Of a DNA stretch of 45,396 nucleotides, positions 18,004 through 24,592 are shown one piece after another; position 1 is the stretch's first letter, and every line of letters starts with the position of its first letter. Under the pieces are notes generated by a model. The model did no database searches and was not told the DNA's origin. It saw only the letters and a list, made by a program, of their open reading frames with translations. A program made the position numbers and the translations under genes. The stretch is taken from contig SVLY01000001.1 in NCBI GenBank assembly GCA_015067715.1, positions 79,071 through 124,466 of the forward strand, in the 5' to 3' direction. The DNA is from Oscillospiraceae bacterium. Lineage in GTDB: Bacteria > Bacillota > Clostridia > Oscillospirales > QAMX01.

Positions 18004-18102
18004 TTTGCACCCTTGTGGGAAATTGAAAGTGCAAAACTTGCGCCCTGCACTCAGAGAATAAGTGCAAATATTGCACTTTGGGGGTTGTATTAAAAGTGCA
18101 AA
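18004..18102. repeat. AAGTGCAAA box array upstream of the XRE-MntA gene
   Basis: Direct copies of GTGCAAA start at 18029, 18062 and 18096 (33 and 34 bp apart, about three helical turns). Inverted copies are at 18004-18010 (TTTGCAC) and 18071-18076 (TTGCAC). The middle site is a perfect palindrome, AGTGCAA-ATA-TTGCACT (18061-18077). The last copy lies inside the promoter spacer, so binding there would block RNA polymerase. It is probably the operator of the XRE-domain protein encoded downstream (inference). Confidence 0.65.
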
Positions 18103-18114
18103 CTGTGGTATAAT
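18085..18114 (+). promoter_or_regulatory. Promoter of the XRE-MntA/HepT pair
   Basis: TATAAT at 18109-18114 is preceded by TGG, giving an extended -10. TTGTAT at 18085-18090 is an 18 bp-spaced -35. A GTGCAAA box occupies the spacer. Confidence 0.6.
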
Positions 18115-18136
18115 AGGGTATGGGGAGGTGAACGTT

Positions 18137-18622
18137 TTGTCAACACTGAAACAGCTAAGAATTAAAAAAGGGCTTACCCAACAACAGGCAAGCGCGTTGC
18201 TTGGTATTTCACTCAGATCATATAAGTCATACGAAAACGGGCCGGAAAAAGAAAACACGTTGAAATATAAATATCTGACAGAAACCCTGGAAAAATACGT
18301 TTCTCTTGACGAAGATCACGGAGTGCTGACTCTTGATGATATAAGGGCAGGTTGTAAAACCGTTCTGGATGAGTACCCGGTTGACTACTGCATTTTATTC
18401 GGATCCTATGCAAAGGGGATAGCGACAGAAAAAAGTGACATTGATCTTCTTGTCTCCGGTGATGTTTCGGGGTTGAGGTTTTTTGGCATGGCCGAAAGAC
18501 TTCGGGAGGCTCTTAAAAAAAGAGTTGACGTTCTCGACGTCAAACAACTCACAGGAAATCCGGAGCTTATAAACGAGGTACTCAGAGATGGGGTGAAGAT
18601 ATACGAACAACGCAAAAGATGA
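18137..18622 (+). CDS. XRE helix-turn-helix fused to MntA-like minimal nucleotidyltransferase (antitoxin-type)
   Basis: A 161 aa fusion. Residues 1-58 form an XRE/HTH_3 domain (LKQLRIKKGLTQQQASALL, then SLRSYKSYENG). Residues about 66-161 form a minimal nucleotidyltransferase of the MNT/MntA type, with the active-site pattern GSYAKG...SDIDLLV. In characterised HEPN/MNT pairs MntA AMPylates the HepT toxin on a tyrosine and neutralises it. Here the DNA-binding domain is fused to the same chain, so the protein could also repress its own promoter through the upstream GTGCAAA boxes (inference). The TTG at 18137 is chosen because GGAGGTG lies 6 nt upstream. Its stop overlaps the ATG of a short HepT-like gene. 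Confidence 0.85.
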   Translation: MSTLKQLRIKKGLTQQQASALLGISLRSYKSYENGPEKENTLKYKYLTETLEKYVSLDEDHGVLTLDDIRAGCKTVLDEYPVDYCILFGSYAKGIATEKSDIDLLVSGDVSGLRFFGMAERLREALKKRVDVLDVKQLTGNPELINEVLRDGVKIYEQRKR

Positions 18623-18783
18623 CAGATGAGTTTAAACTTGCCCATAAAAACATTCCGTGGACGGATATCTCGGGTTTGAGAAACAGAATCGTCCACGATT
18701 ATGGCAACGTTGATCTGAGTATTGTATGGGAAACTTTGACCCGGGACGTTCCGCGGCTTGAAACTGAATTACAAAAAGGCTGA
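18619..18783 (+). CDS. Truncated HepT-like HEPN protein (C-terminal half only)
   Basis: A 54 aa ORF whose ATG overlaps the TGA of the nucleotidyltransferase gene (ATGA). It reads like the second half of a HepT/DUF86 toxin: DEFKLAHKNIPW, then the RNase and AMPylation motif R-x4-H-x-Y in RNRIVHDYGNVDL, then IVWETLTRDVPRLE. Full HepT proteins are about 110-115 aa, so the first two helices (about 55 residues) are missing, and no trace of them lies upstream because the partner gene is there. No clear ribosome site is visible; expression would depend on translational coupling. Either a decayed toxin left beside an intact antitoxin, or a minimal form. Confidence 0.65.
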   Translation: MTDEFKLAHKNIPWTDISGLRNRIVHDYGNVDLSIVWETLTRDVPRLETELQKG

Positions 18784-18803
18784 CACAGCAAAGGATGTAC
18801 TAT

Positions 18804-18834
18804 TGAGCCGCACTCCGCGAGGGAGTGCGGCTCA
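18804..18834. terminator. Hairpin after the HepT fragment
   Basis: A 13 bp stem TGAGCCGCACTCC (18804-18816) pairs with GGAGTGCGGCTCA (18822-18834), loop GCGAG. The following bases (GTTAGCTTAAAA) are a poor U tract, so termination is plausible but not certain. A second hairpin, CGGCGGAT with ATCCGCCG, lies at 18922-18942. Confidence 0.5.
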
Positions 18835-18953
18835 GTTAGCTTAAAAGGGCGAATACAATATCACTTGACCTGCCGAAAAAAAGCCTGTATTTGCGTGGGA
18901 GAAACAGATGCGGCTTTTCCCCGGCGGATATGGAATCCGCCGCTGCGGTTGAC

Positions 18954-19403
18954 TTAGCGGTAACCCTTGCTTTCGGCAAACCGTTTTATGTAATCTGACT
19001 GAGTGGGCATGATGTTATCGGGTAATTCCTCCAGAGGAAAAAAGCGCAGTTCTTTGCTTTCGCCGTCGGGTTTCAGCTCTCCGGAGAAACCGTTTACCTC
19101 GTAGACGACGTCCGTGTAATAGACCTCGTCCCCGTTGGGGTAGACCATGTGGGTGTTGGCGTGGATGTCGAAAAGAGAAAAGCTTGAGATATCCAGATTG
19201 GTCTCTTCCTTGATCTCCCGTCTGAGGGCGGTTTCAAGGCTTTCGCCAAGCTCAATCGCTCCGCCTGGGGTGCACCATTCTCCTGTGTCCGTTCTTTTTT
19301 CGAGGAGAATTCCCGTTTCTTTTGTCCAAAGAATTCCCATTGCGGCCACCGCCATTATGGGCGCGTGCCCCACAAGCTTCCGCAATTCGCTGATGTAGCT
19401 CAT
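18954..19403 (-). CDS. NUDIX hydrolase
   Basis: A 149 aa single-domain NUDIX pyrophosphatase. The NUDIX box is near residues 47-70 (GAIELGESL...RREIKEET), matching Gx5Ex7REUxEE. The usual glycine after EE-x is Asn here (EETNL), which is tolerated in some members. WCTPGGAIE and YTDVVYEV are typical flanking strands. The substrate cannot be told; members cleave nucleoside diphosphate derivatives. The start ending at 19403 has AAGGAG 7 nt upstream. The frame stays open for 85 more codons upstream, but that part lies beyond the promoter and does not look coding. Confidence 0.88.
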   Translation of the reverse strand: MSYISELRKLVGHAPIMAVAAMGILWTKETGILLEKRTDTGEWCTPGGAIELGESLETALRREIKEETNLDISSFSLFDIHANTHMVYPNGDEVYYTDVVYEVNGFSGELKPDGESKELRFFPLEELPDNIMPTQSDYIKRFAESKGYR

Positions 19404-19505
19404 AATTATTCTCCTTAACTGATATGGTTTTGGGGGAGCCTGTATTATACCACGGTAATCTTGCTCAAATATAGATATAATTTTTAAACAAAAGGTTAAA
19501 TCCTG
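19404..19505 (-). promoter_or_regulatory. Promoter region of the NUDIX gene
   Basis: On the minus strand an extended -10, TGG-TATAAT, lies at 19444-19452. The -35 region is weak (ATATTT at 19467-19472). Nothing else is recognisable between this and the divergent methyltransferase promoter. Confidence 0.5.
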
Positions 19506-19534
19506 TTGACAAGGGTGCAGAGGAGTGATATAAT
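19506..19534 (+). promoter_or_regulatory. Consensus promoter of the methyltransferase operon
   Basis: TTGACA (19506-19511) and TATAAT (19529-19534) with a 17 bp spacer give a perfect sigma-A promoter. Transcription would start near 19541, about 245 nt before the methyltransferase start codon. Confidence 0.85.
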
Positions 19535-19565
19535 AAACAAAATTTTTACTGAAAGGGCAACGGCA

Positions 19566-19682
19566 ATGGCAGTTATCTCTCTTTGCAAAGTAAATACCAC
19601 CGTAACTGTCACCATGCACGACGAAGATACCATTTGGTATTCCGCGCCGGGCTTGCATTGCCGCACCCTTATTTCAGCGTGA
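19566..19682 (+). CDS. Possible 38-aa leader peptide
   Basis: A short ORF inside the transcribed leader: ATG 19566 with AAAGGG about 8 nt upstream, TGA at 19680-19682. It encodes 38 residues beginning MAVISLCKVNTT and ending RTLISA, with no domain. Its codons run across the sequences (CTTGCA 19652-19657, GCACC 19663-19667) that could pair with the 5' arm of the downstream terminator, so a stalled ribosome could influence readthrough. Translation is unproven. Confidence 0.35.
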   Translation: MAVISLCKVNTTVTVTMHDEDTIWYSAPGLHCRTLISA

Positions 19683-19723
19683 TCCGTGACAGAAACGGAA
19701 GATAAGCTGACATCAGGATATTG

Positions 19724-19764
19724 ACGGTGCAAGTCGAAGCAAATTCGGCCTGCACCGTTTTTTT
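19724..19764 (+). terminator. Terminator inside the 5' leader of the methyltransferase operon (attenuator)
   Basis: ACGGTGCA (19724-19731) pairs with TGCACCGT (19751-19758), and the inner GTCGAA pairs with TTCGGC. The stem ends in a run of seven T and then ATTT. The ribosome site of the next gene starts only 8 bp later, so most transcripts from the promoter at 19506 should stop here unless an alternative fold forms. Confidence 0.82.
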
Positions 19765-19784
19765 ATTTACCGGAGGTGAAAAAC

Positions 19785-20573
19785 ATGGAAAGAATCGAAG
19801 CACTCACTACCTATTACACTACCCACGACGAGGATTCCCGCCTTGCTTCCCGCCACGGTTCGGTGGAGTTTTTGACTACCGTACACTACGTTGAAAAATA
19901 TCTTCGGCCGGGCATGAGAATTCTGGAGATCGGCGCCGGCTCCGGGAGGTATTCCCACTATTTAGCCCAAAAGGGCTATACCGTGGATGCGGTGGAGTTG
20001 ATGGATCGCAATATCGACGTCTTCCGGACAAACACCCTGCCCGGGGAGAAGGTGACGGTCACCCGGGGCGATGCTTTGGATCTTTCGGCGTTTGATACGG
20101 AAAAATTCGACGTGACTCTGCTCCTTGGTCCCATGTACCACCTCTACACTGAGCAGGATAAGCTCTCTGCCCTTGGGGAGGCGATAAGGGTCACCAGGAC
20201 CGGGGGCACGGTCTTTGCGGCCTATTGCAACAACGACCTCACGGCCTACCATTTCGGCTTTCTCCGGGGCGGCTTTGCATCCGGAGAATTCAACAGCCTG
20301 ATAGATTTTGAAAGCTTTAAGCTCAGCTCCACCCCGAAGGAGATATTCTCTCTCTACAGAAAAGAGGACGTGGACGGGCTTATGGCCAATTTCCCCACCA
20401 CCCGGCTCCACTACGTGGGCACGGATATGCTCACCCGTTTTATTTCCGATGCGGTTGACAAAATGGACGCTAAGACCTTTGAGCTGTACATGAAATACCA
20501 CCTTTGCATCTGCGAAAGACCGGACATGGTGGGCGCAACGTCCCATATGTTGGACGTGTTCAGAAAGGATTGA
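19785..20573 (+). CDS. Class I SAM-dependent methyltransferase
   Basis: A 262 aa cytoplasmic methyltransferase with a Rossmann fold: motif I LEIGAGSGRYSHYLA near residue 50, acidic end of strand 2 in DAVELMD, then DVTLLLGPMYHL (motif IV) and VTRTGGTVFAAY. The substrate is unknown. The ATG at 19785 is chosen over the in-frame GTG at 19776, because GGAGG (19772-19776) is the ribosome site and overlaps the GTG. It heads a five-gene operon and is preceded by an attenuator-like leader, an arrangement seen for some inducible rRNA methyltransferase and resistance genes. The sequence itself is not of the Erm type. Confidence 0.85.
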   Translation: MERIEALTTYYTTHDEDSRLASRHGSVEFLTTVHYVEKYLRPGMRILEIGAGSGRYSHYLAQKGYTVDAVELMDRNIDVFRTNTLPGEKVTVTRGDALDLSAFDTEKFDVTLLLGPMYHLYTEQDKLSALGEAIRVTRTGGTVFAAYCNNDLTAYHFGFLRGGFASGEFNSLIDFESFKLSSTPKEIFSLYRKEDVDGLMANFPTTRLHYVGTDMLTRFISDAVDKMDAKTFELYMKYHLCICERPDMVGATSHMLDVFRKD

Positions 20574-20578
20574 GGAAA

Positions 20579-21067
20579 ATGAAAGTAGAAATAAAAAAGG
20601 TTGACTCCGCCGAGCTTCCTGAGTGTCTCCGGGTCATCCACAAAAGCTTTGCAACCGTCGCCAAAGCCTTTGGGCTGACGGAGGAAAACTGTCCCCGGCA
20701 CACGAGCTTTATGCCCCTGAGCTTTCTTGAAACTCAGCTTAACTGGGGCTGGCATATGTTCGGGCTGTACGCCGGGGGAGAGATCATAGGATATATGTCG
20801 CTGTCCAAAGAGGATGATGATGTCTTCGAGCTCCACAATCTTGCCGTTCTGCCGGAATACCGCCACAACGGTTTTGGAAAGCTCCTGCTTGACCGGGCAA
20901 AGGAAACTGTGAGATCCTTGGGTGGCAATAAAATTAAGATCGGCATAATCGAAGAGAGCACGGTGCTGAAAAACTGGTATATTGCCAACGGCTTTGTCCA
21001 CGTCGGCACGAAGAAATTTGACCATCTGCCTTTCACCAGCGGCTATCTTGAATGGAGAGTGAGATAA
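20579..21067 (+). CDS. GNAT-family N-acetyltransferase
   Basis: A 162 aa single-domain GNAT. The acetyl-CoA pyrophosphate loop is RHNGFGK in the segment beginning LAVLPEY, followed by a helix with LLLDRAKE. The C-terminal part (IEESTVLKNWYIANGF) is the usual motif B region. The acceptor is unknown; small-molecule or peptide amines are typical. AAAGGA 9 nt upstream supports ATG 20579; the longer upstream frame would overlap the methyltransferase. It lies 5 bp after the methyltransferase and 1 bp before the next gene. Confidence 0.87.
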   Translation: MKVEIKKVDSAELPECLRVIHKSFATVAKAFGLTEENCPRHTSFMPLSFLETQLNWGWHMFGLYAGGEIIGYMSLSKEDDDVFELHNLAVLPEYRHNGFGKLLLDRAKETVRSLGGNKIKIGIIEESTVLKNWYIANGFVHVGTKKFDHLPFTSGYLEWRVR

Positions 21068-21068
21068 A

Positions 21069-21659
21069 ATGGAGAAAAACCTTGTTATAATAATCGGCCC
21101 ACATGCCGTGGGGAAGATGACCGTGGGACAGGAGCTTGCCAAAATCACGGGGCTCCGGCTTTTCCACAATCATATGTCCATCGAGCTCACCCGAAAGCTC
21201 TTTGAGCGGGGTGAAAAGGAGTGGGGAATATTCAATGACTCCCTGCGTCAGACGGTGTTCCGGCTCTTTGCCGAGGGGGATTTTCCGGGGCTGATCTTCA
21301 CCTTTATGTGCGCTTTTGAGCTTCAGAGTGATTTTGAGTATATGCAGAACGTAATTGACCTCTTTTCTGCCAACGGTGCGCGGTGCCACGTTGTTGAGCT
21401 CTGCGCCGATTTTGACGTGCGCCTGTGGAGAAACAGGACCGAAAACCGCCTTGCAAACAAAGAGTCCAAGCGTGATCTTGCCCTAAGCGAGGCCGAAATG
21501 CGAAAAACAAGCGAGGCGCACCGGCTGAACTCTCTGGAGGGAGAGGTGCTTCCCTTTGAGAGCTATATTAAGATCGACAACACCCATCTTTCTCCGGAAG
21601 AGGTGGCAAGGCAGATCAAAGAGCATTTTGGCATACCGGGGGTGGAGACGTGCTTATAA
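21069..21659 (+). CDS. P-loop NTPase/kinase-like protein
   Basis: A 196 aa protein with Walker A GPHAVGKMT at residues 10-18, followed by an adenylate/shikimate-kinase-like topology (LFHNHMSIELTRKL, then RNRTENRLANKESKR as a probable lid, and IDNTHLSPEEVARQIKEHF at the end). Many small kinases and nucleotide-dependent resistance enzymes share this layout; the substrate cannot be assigned. It overlaps the following gene by 10 bp and follows the GNAT by 1 bp, so the set is translationally coupled. Confidence 0.82.
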   Translation: MEKNLVIIIGPHAVGKMTVGQELAKITGLRLFHNHMSIELTRKLFERGEKEWGIFNDSLRQTVFRLFAEGDFPGLIFTFMCAFELQSDFEYMQNVIDLFSANGARCHVVELCADFDVRLWRNRTENRLANKESKRDLALSEAEMRKTSEAHRLNSLEGEVLPFESYIKIDNTHLSPEEVARQIKEHFGIPGVETCL

Positions 21660-22435
21660 AACACGAGTATCCCGTCTTAGAGTACGACACCGACACCTCT
21701 GCGGTGATCGCGCCCACCCACGAGGGGCTGGAGCTTAAGCTTCCAAAATGCGCCGTGTTTGCCTTTTTGGGGGACTGCGTGGACAGCTACGCCGCCGAAA
21801 AGGGATTGGGGCAGTTAGGCGTGTTCGACTCAGAGACCAGGGACTATCCCCTCTACCTTGTGAAACACCGCGGTGTGGAGGTCGTGCTGTGCCAGGCGCC
21901 CGTGGGGGCGGCGGCGGCGACACAGATACTTGACTGGCTAATTGGCTACGGAGTGCGAAGTGTTATCTCCGCCGGAGCCTGCGGGGCTCTGGGGGATCTC
22001 GGGGAAAACGAACTGCTGATTCCAACCCGTGCCCTCCGGGACGAGGGTACGTCCTACAAATACCTGCCCCCTTCCCGGTTTGCAGAGGTGAACTCAGATG
22101 CGGTCGACGCCGTTGAAAAGGCCGTTGCCCACCGGGGGCTGAAGGCAAAAAAGGTGACCACCTGGTCAACGGACGGTTTCTACCGGGAGACAAAGGCCAT
22201 GGTGGCCTACAGAAAGGCCGAAGGCTGTGAGGCTGTGGAGATGGAGTGCTCCGCCCTTGCGGCCTGCGCCGAAATGAGAAACGCCGCATGGGGCTGTTTG
22301 CTCTACACGGCGGACACACTTTTTGTTCCCGATGCCTACGACGAGCGGGACTGGGGAAACGCATCACGCAGGATCGCCCTTGAGATATGTCTGGATGCGG
22401 TGGTTGAGCTACAGAAAAGAAATACGGAGGAATAA
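21650..22435 (+). CDS. Nucleoside phosphorylase-like protein
   Basis: A 261 aa protein of the PNP/UDP phosphorylase family, which splits nucleosides with phosphate. Key segments are APVGAAAATQILD, SAGACGALGD near residue 107, TSYKYLPPSR, and the nucleoside-binding end motif VEMECSALAACAE. A GTG start at 21650 overlaps the upstream gene by 10 bp, with GGTGGAG just before it. Uridine, purine or modified nucleosides are all possible substrates. Its presence among acetyltransferases and a methyltransferase hints at processing of a nucleoside-like compound (inference). Confidence 0.86.
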   Translation: MLIKHEYPVLEYDTDTSAVIAPTHEGLELKLPKCAVFAFLGDCVDSYAAEKGLGQLGVFDSETRDYPLYLVKHRGVEVVLCQAPVGAAAATQILDWLIGYGVRSVISAGACGALGDLGENELLIPTRALRDEGTSYKYLPPSRFAEVNSDAVDAVEKAVAHRGLKAKKVTTWSTDGFYRETKAMVAYRKAEGCEAVEMECSALAACAEMRNAAWGCLLYTADTLFVPDAYDERDWGNASRRIALEICLDAVVELQKRNTEE

Positions 22436-22438
22436 ATA

Positions 22439-22984
22439 ATGATTTTTGAACCAAAGGAAATAGTTATAAAGGACGGACGGCGCGCCGTGCTCCGCACCCC
22501 GGAGGTGGACGAGGCCGAAAGCCAGCTGAACTTCATCAAAACTGCCTCGGGGGAGACGGATTTTCTCACCAGATACCCGGAGGAGTGGGAAATTCCCCTT
22601 GAAAAAGAGGCGGCATGGATAAGCTCTGTGCGAAGCTCCCCAAACGAGCTGGTAATTGCCTGCTACGTGGACGGTGAACAGGCCGGAAGCTGTGACGTGT
22701 CATTTCTTATGGGAAAAAAGGCCGGTCACCGTGCCGGGGTGGGCATTGCACTGCTCCGAAAATACTGGAACCTTGGCATAGGCTCGGCGCTTTTTTCTGA
22801 ACTCATCGCCGCCGCGCGTGCCCGTGGCACGGAGATAATTGAGCTTGAATTTGTAGAGGGCAACGACCGGGCACGCCATCTTTACGAGAAGTTCGGCTTT
22901 TCCATAGTCGCCGTAAAGCCCAAAGCCTTTAAGCTGAAGGACGGGTCATACAGAAGCGAATTTCTGATGCAGAAGTACCTTTAG
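22439..22984 (+). CDS. GNAT-family N-acetyltransferase
   Basis: A 181 aa acetyltransferase closest in style to the RimJ/RimL-like GNAT group: an N-terminal RRAVLRTPEVDEAE strand-helix, acetyl-CoA loop RKYWNLGIGSALF near residue 100, and motif B EFVEGNDRARHLYEKFGF. GGAGG lies 8 nt before ATG 22439. It is the last gene of the methyltransferase operon, with a terminator immediately after it. The acceptor is unknown. Confidence 0.88.
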   Translation: MIFEPKEIVIKDGRRAVLRTPEVDEAESQLNFIKTASGETDFLTRYPEEWEIPLEKEAAWISSVRSSPNELVIACYVDGEQAGSCDVSFLMGKKAGHRAGVGIALLRKYWNLGIGSALFSELIAAARARGTEIIELEFVEGNDRARHLYEKFGFSIVAVKPKAFKLKDGSYRSEFLMQKYL

Positions 22985-22987
22985 GCC

Positions 22988-23025
22988 AAAAAAACGCTCC
23001 CCAAAATCTTTTGGGGAGCGTTTTT
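22988..23025. terminator. Bidirectional terminator between convergent genes
   Basis: A 13 bp stem ACGCTCCCCAAAA (22994-23006) pairs with TTTTGGGGAGCGT (23009-23021). It has a run of seven A on the left and TTTTT on the right, serving both the plus-strand GNAT operon and the minus-strand hydrolase. Confidence 0.92.
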
Positions 23026-23030
23026 GGGTT

Positions 23031-23756
23031 TTAGTAAACTTCTTTTGCCCAGCGGATCAGGGGGGTATTGTCCTCAAGTCCGTGGGGGTGATGGTCACAG
23101 CCGGGCTTGACGATGAGGGTCAGAGGATGACCGGCGGCGGTGAGCTTTTCGGCAAGCACCATGCCGTTTTCGGAGTATGGCACGGTGGTGTCGCTGTCGC
23201 CGCAGATGAGCATCACCGGAGTTCCGTTGCGGATGATGTCGTCTGCCTTGTCAATGGGGTGGTCACGGTAGTTCAAAAGCTGGGATACGGAAAGACCTTT
23301 GGCAAGGAAGAACTCCTCAAACATATCGTCCTGACCGACACCAAGGGCGCAGGGACAGGAGAGAAAGTTCATAACCGGTGCATCGATGTAGATAGCGGCA
23401 GTCTTTTCGGGGTACTTCGCCGCAAGATACACCGCCTGCATTCCGCCGCAGCTCATGCCAACGGGCAGACATTTTTCGCAGAGGCCAAACTCGGCGTGCA
23501 AAAAGTCCACGAAGGCCGCCTGGCGGTCGGTGTCCTCGGGTAAGCACCATCTGGTGGTATTTTCAACGTGGGCAAGGTGGTAGCCAAGAGAGAGCATTTC
23601 GATCTCAAAAGAGGGAAACGCCCCGAAATACTCGGTCTTCAAAAGCCATTTGTTGCCCTTCACAGGCGTGCTTGGGAAGACCAGAATGGCAGACTTGCCC
23701 TCAAAGGTGAAATCAATACGGCGAAAGCCGTTCCATTCGCTTTCATGAAATTCCAT
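23031..23756 (-). CDS. Alpha/beta hydrolase
   Basis: A 241 aa cytoplasmic hydrolase. The nucleophile elbow is GMSCGG (Gly-x-Ser-x-Gly) near residue 100, the acid lies in CGDSDTTVPY and the histidine in CDHHPHG. This is the dienelactone hydrolase/esterase type of triad. There is no signal peptide. Substrate unknown; small esters are likely. AAAGGAG lies 11 nt upstream, overlapping the end of the P-loop NTPase gene, so the two are probably one transcript. Confidence 0.85.
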   Translation of the reverse strand: MEFHESEWNGFRRIDFTFEGKSAILVFPSTPVKGNKWLLKTEYFGAFPSFEIEMLSLGYHLAHVENTTRWCLPEDTDRQAAFVDFLHAEFGLCEKCLPVGMSCGGMQAVYLAAKYPEKTAAIYIDAPVMNFLSCPCALGVGQDDMFEEFFLAKGLSVSQLLNYRDHPIDKADDIIRNGTPVMLICGDSDTTVPYSENGMVLAEKLTAAGHPLTLIVKPGCDHHPHGLEDNTPLIRWAKEVY

Positions 23757-23772
23757 GGGGTGAAACTCTCCT

Positions 23773-24447
23773 TTAATAAATCTCCCAGCCGGGCTTTAAG
23801 AACCGGCGGATGGGAATAACGGGCCAGGGAAGCTTACCTTCGACCTGGGGTACGAGCTCTTCCATAACGGGAGAAAACTCCACGGGAATTCCAAGCACAC
23901 GGCTCATCTCGAGGTAGTAATCCACGGTGGAGAGAATGGTCTCTGCCGCGGTCTCGGGACCCAGATTGGGGTTTGCAACGATGCCCGTAAAGGGCAGACG
24001 GGAGACGGCCTCGATGGAGGCAACGCTCTCTTTTGCGTCTGCGATATTGGTCACAAAGGGGCGGTATTTGTTCAAAACCAGCCAGCACTTTGCGCCGTTT
24101 TCCTTCAGCATGGCCGCGTACTGACCCAGAGCAACAGCTCCGGTGTCGTCTCCCCCAAGGTCAACGATTATGCTGGCGTCTTCGGGAGGCTGGGAGAAAA
24201 GAGTACGAAGCCGGGGAAAATGCTGGGGAAGATCCACGTTTGTGTTCACAAACTCGGAGAAAAGGCATTCCACTCCCGCGGCCTTCAGGATCTCCGCGCC
24301 GTCAGTCATGCGGAAATAGGGGTTTATAACGTCCAGGTCAACTGCAATAACGTGCTGACCGAGGGCTTTTCTTTGAAGGGACAGATTTATCCCAAGGCTT
24401 GTCTTGCCGCTGCCGTAGCACCCGGCAAGAACGATGATCTCGCTCAT
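23773..24447 (-). CDS. P-loop NTPase of the MinD/ParA (SIMIBI) type
   Basis: A 224 aa ATPase or GTPase. A Walker A-like AGCYGSGKTS sits at residues 8-17. VDLDVINPYFR matches the switch region and IIVDLGGDDTGA the Walker B region of SIMIBI proteins. It lacks the deviant-Walker second lysine of true ParA/MinD (GCYGSGKTS, not KGGxGKT), and no ParB partner is nearby, so plasmid partition is unlikely. LNKYRPFV may correspond to the base-recognition strand. Function unknown. It is upstream of and co-directional with the alpha/beta hydrolase. Confidence 0.75.
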   Translation of the reverse strand: MSEIIVLAGCYGSGKTSLGINLSLQRKALGQHVIAVDLDVINPYFRMTDGAEILKAAGVECLFSEFVNTNVDLPQHFPRLRTLFSQPPEDASIIVDLGGDDTGAVALGQYAAMLKENGAKCWLVLNKYRPFVTNIADAKESVASIEAVSRLPFTGIVANPNLGPETAAETILSTVDYYLEMSRVLGIPVEFSPVMEELVPQVEGKLPWPVIPIRRFLKPGWEIY

Positions 24448-24483
24448 TTGTTAGCTGTACCTCCGTGAGGGGAAAAGATGTGT

Positions 24484-24512
24484 TTTATAATAAGCTTTGC
24501 GAAGCAAAGCAA
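24484..24512 (-). promoter_or_regulatory. Possible promoter of the NTPase-hydrolase pair
   Basis: On the minus strand TTGCTT (24507-24512) and TATAAA (24484-24489) have a 17 bp spacer. A palindrome, GCTTTGC-GAA-GCAAAGC (24494-24510), covers the spacer and the edge of the -35, and could be an operator. Confidence 0.45.
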
Positions 24513-24517
24513 CCGAT

Positions 24518-24588
24518 ACTCTTCACTGTTCTCTTAAAAGTGAAGAGTGAAAAGTGAATAGTGAAGAGTGAAGAGTTACGGGGGGGGG
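24518..24588. repeat. Heptanucleotide tandem repeat, inverted repeat and G9 run
   Basis: Five copies of AGTGAA(G/A/T) run head to tail from 24539 to 24573; the seventh base is the variable one. The inverted ACTCTTCACT (24518-24527) can pair with AGTGAAGAGT (24539-24548). A run of nine G (24580-24588) follows. Both tracts are slippage-prone. They lie just past the end of the oxidoreductase gene. Confidence 0.8.
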
Positions 24589-24592
24589 AAAA

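Noticed and set aside
19404-19658. Upstream extension of the NUDIX gene by 85 codons
   Set aside because: The extension runs through the promoter region, lacks family similarity, and AAGGAG sits 7 nt before the ATG ending at 19403.
24539-24573. Iterons of a replication origin
   Set aside because: The heptads are contiguous rather than spaced by helical turns, there is no replication gene, and the neighbouring NTPase lacks ParA features and a ParB partner.
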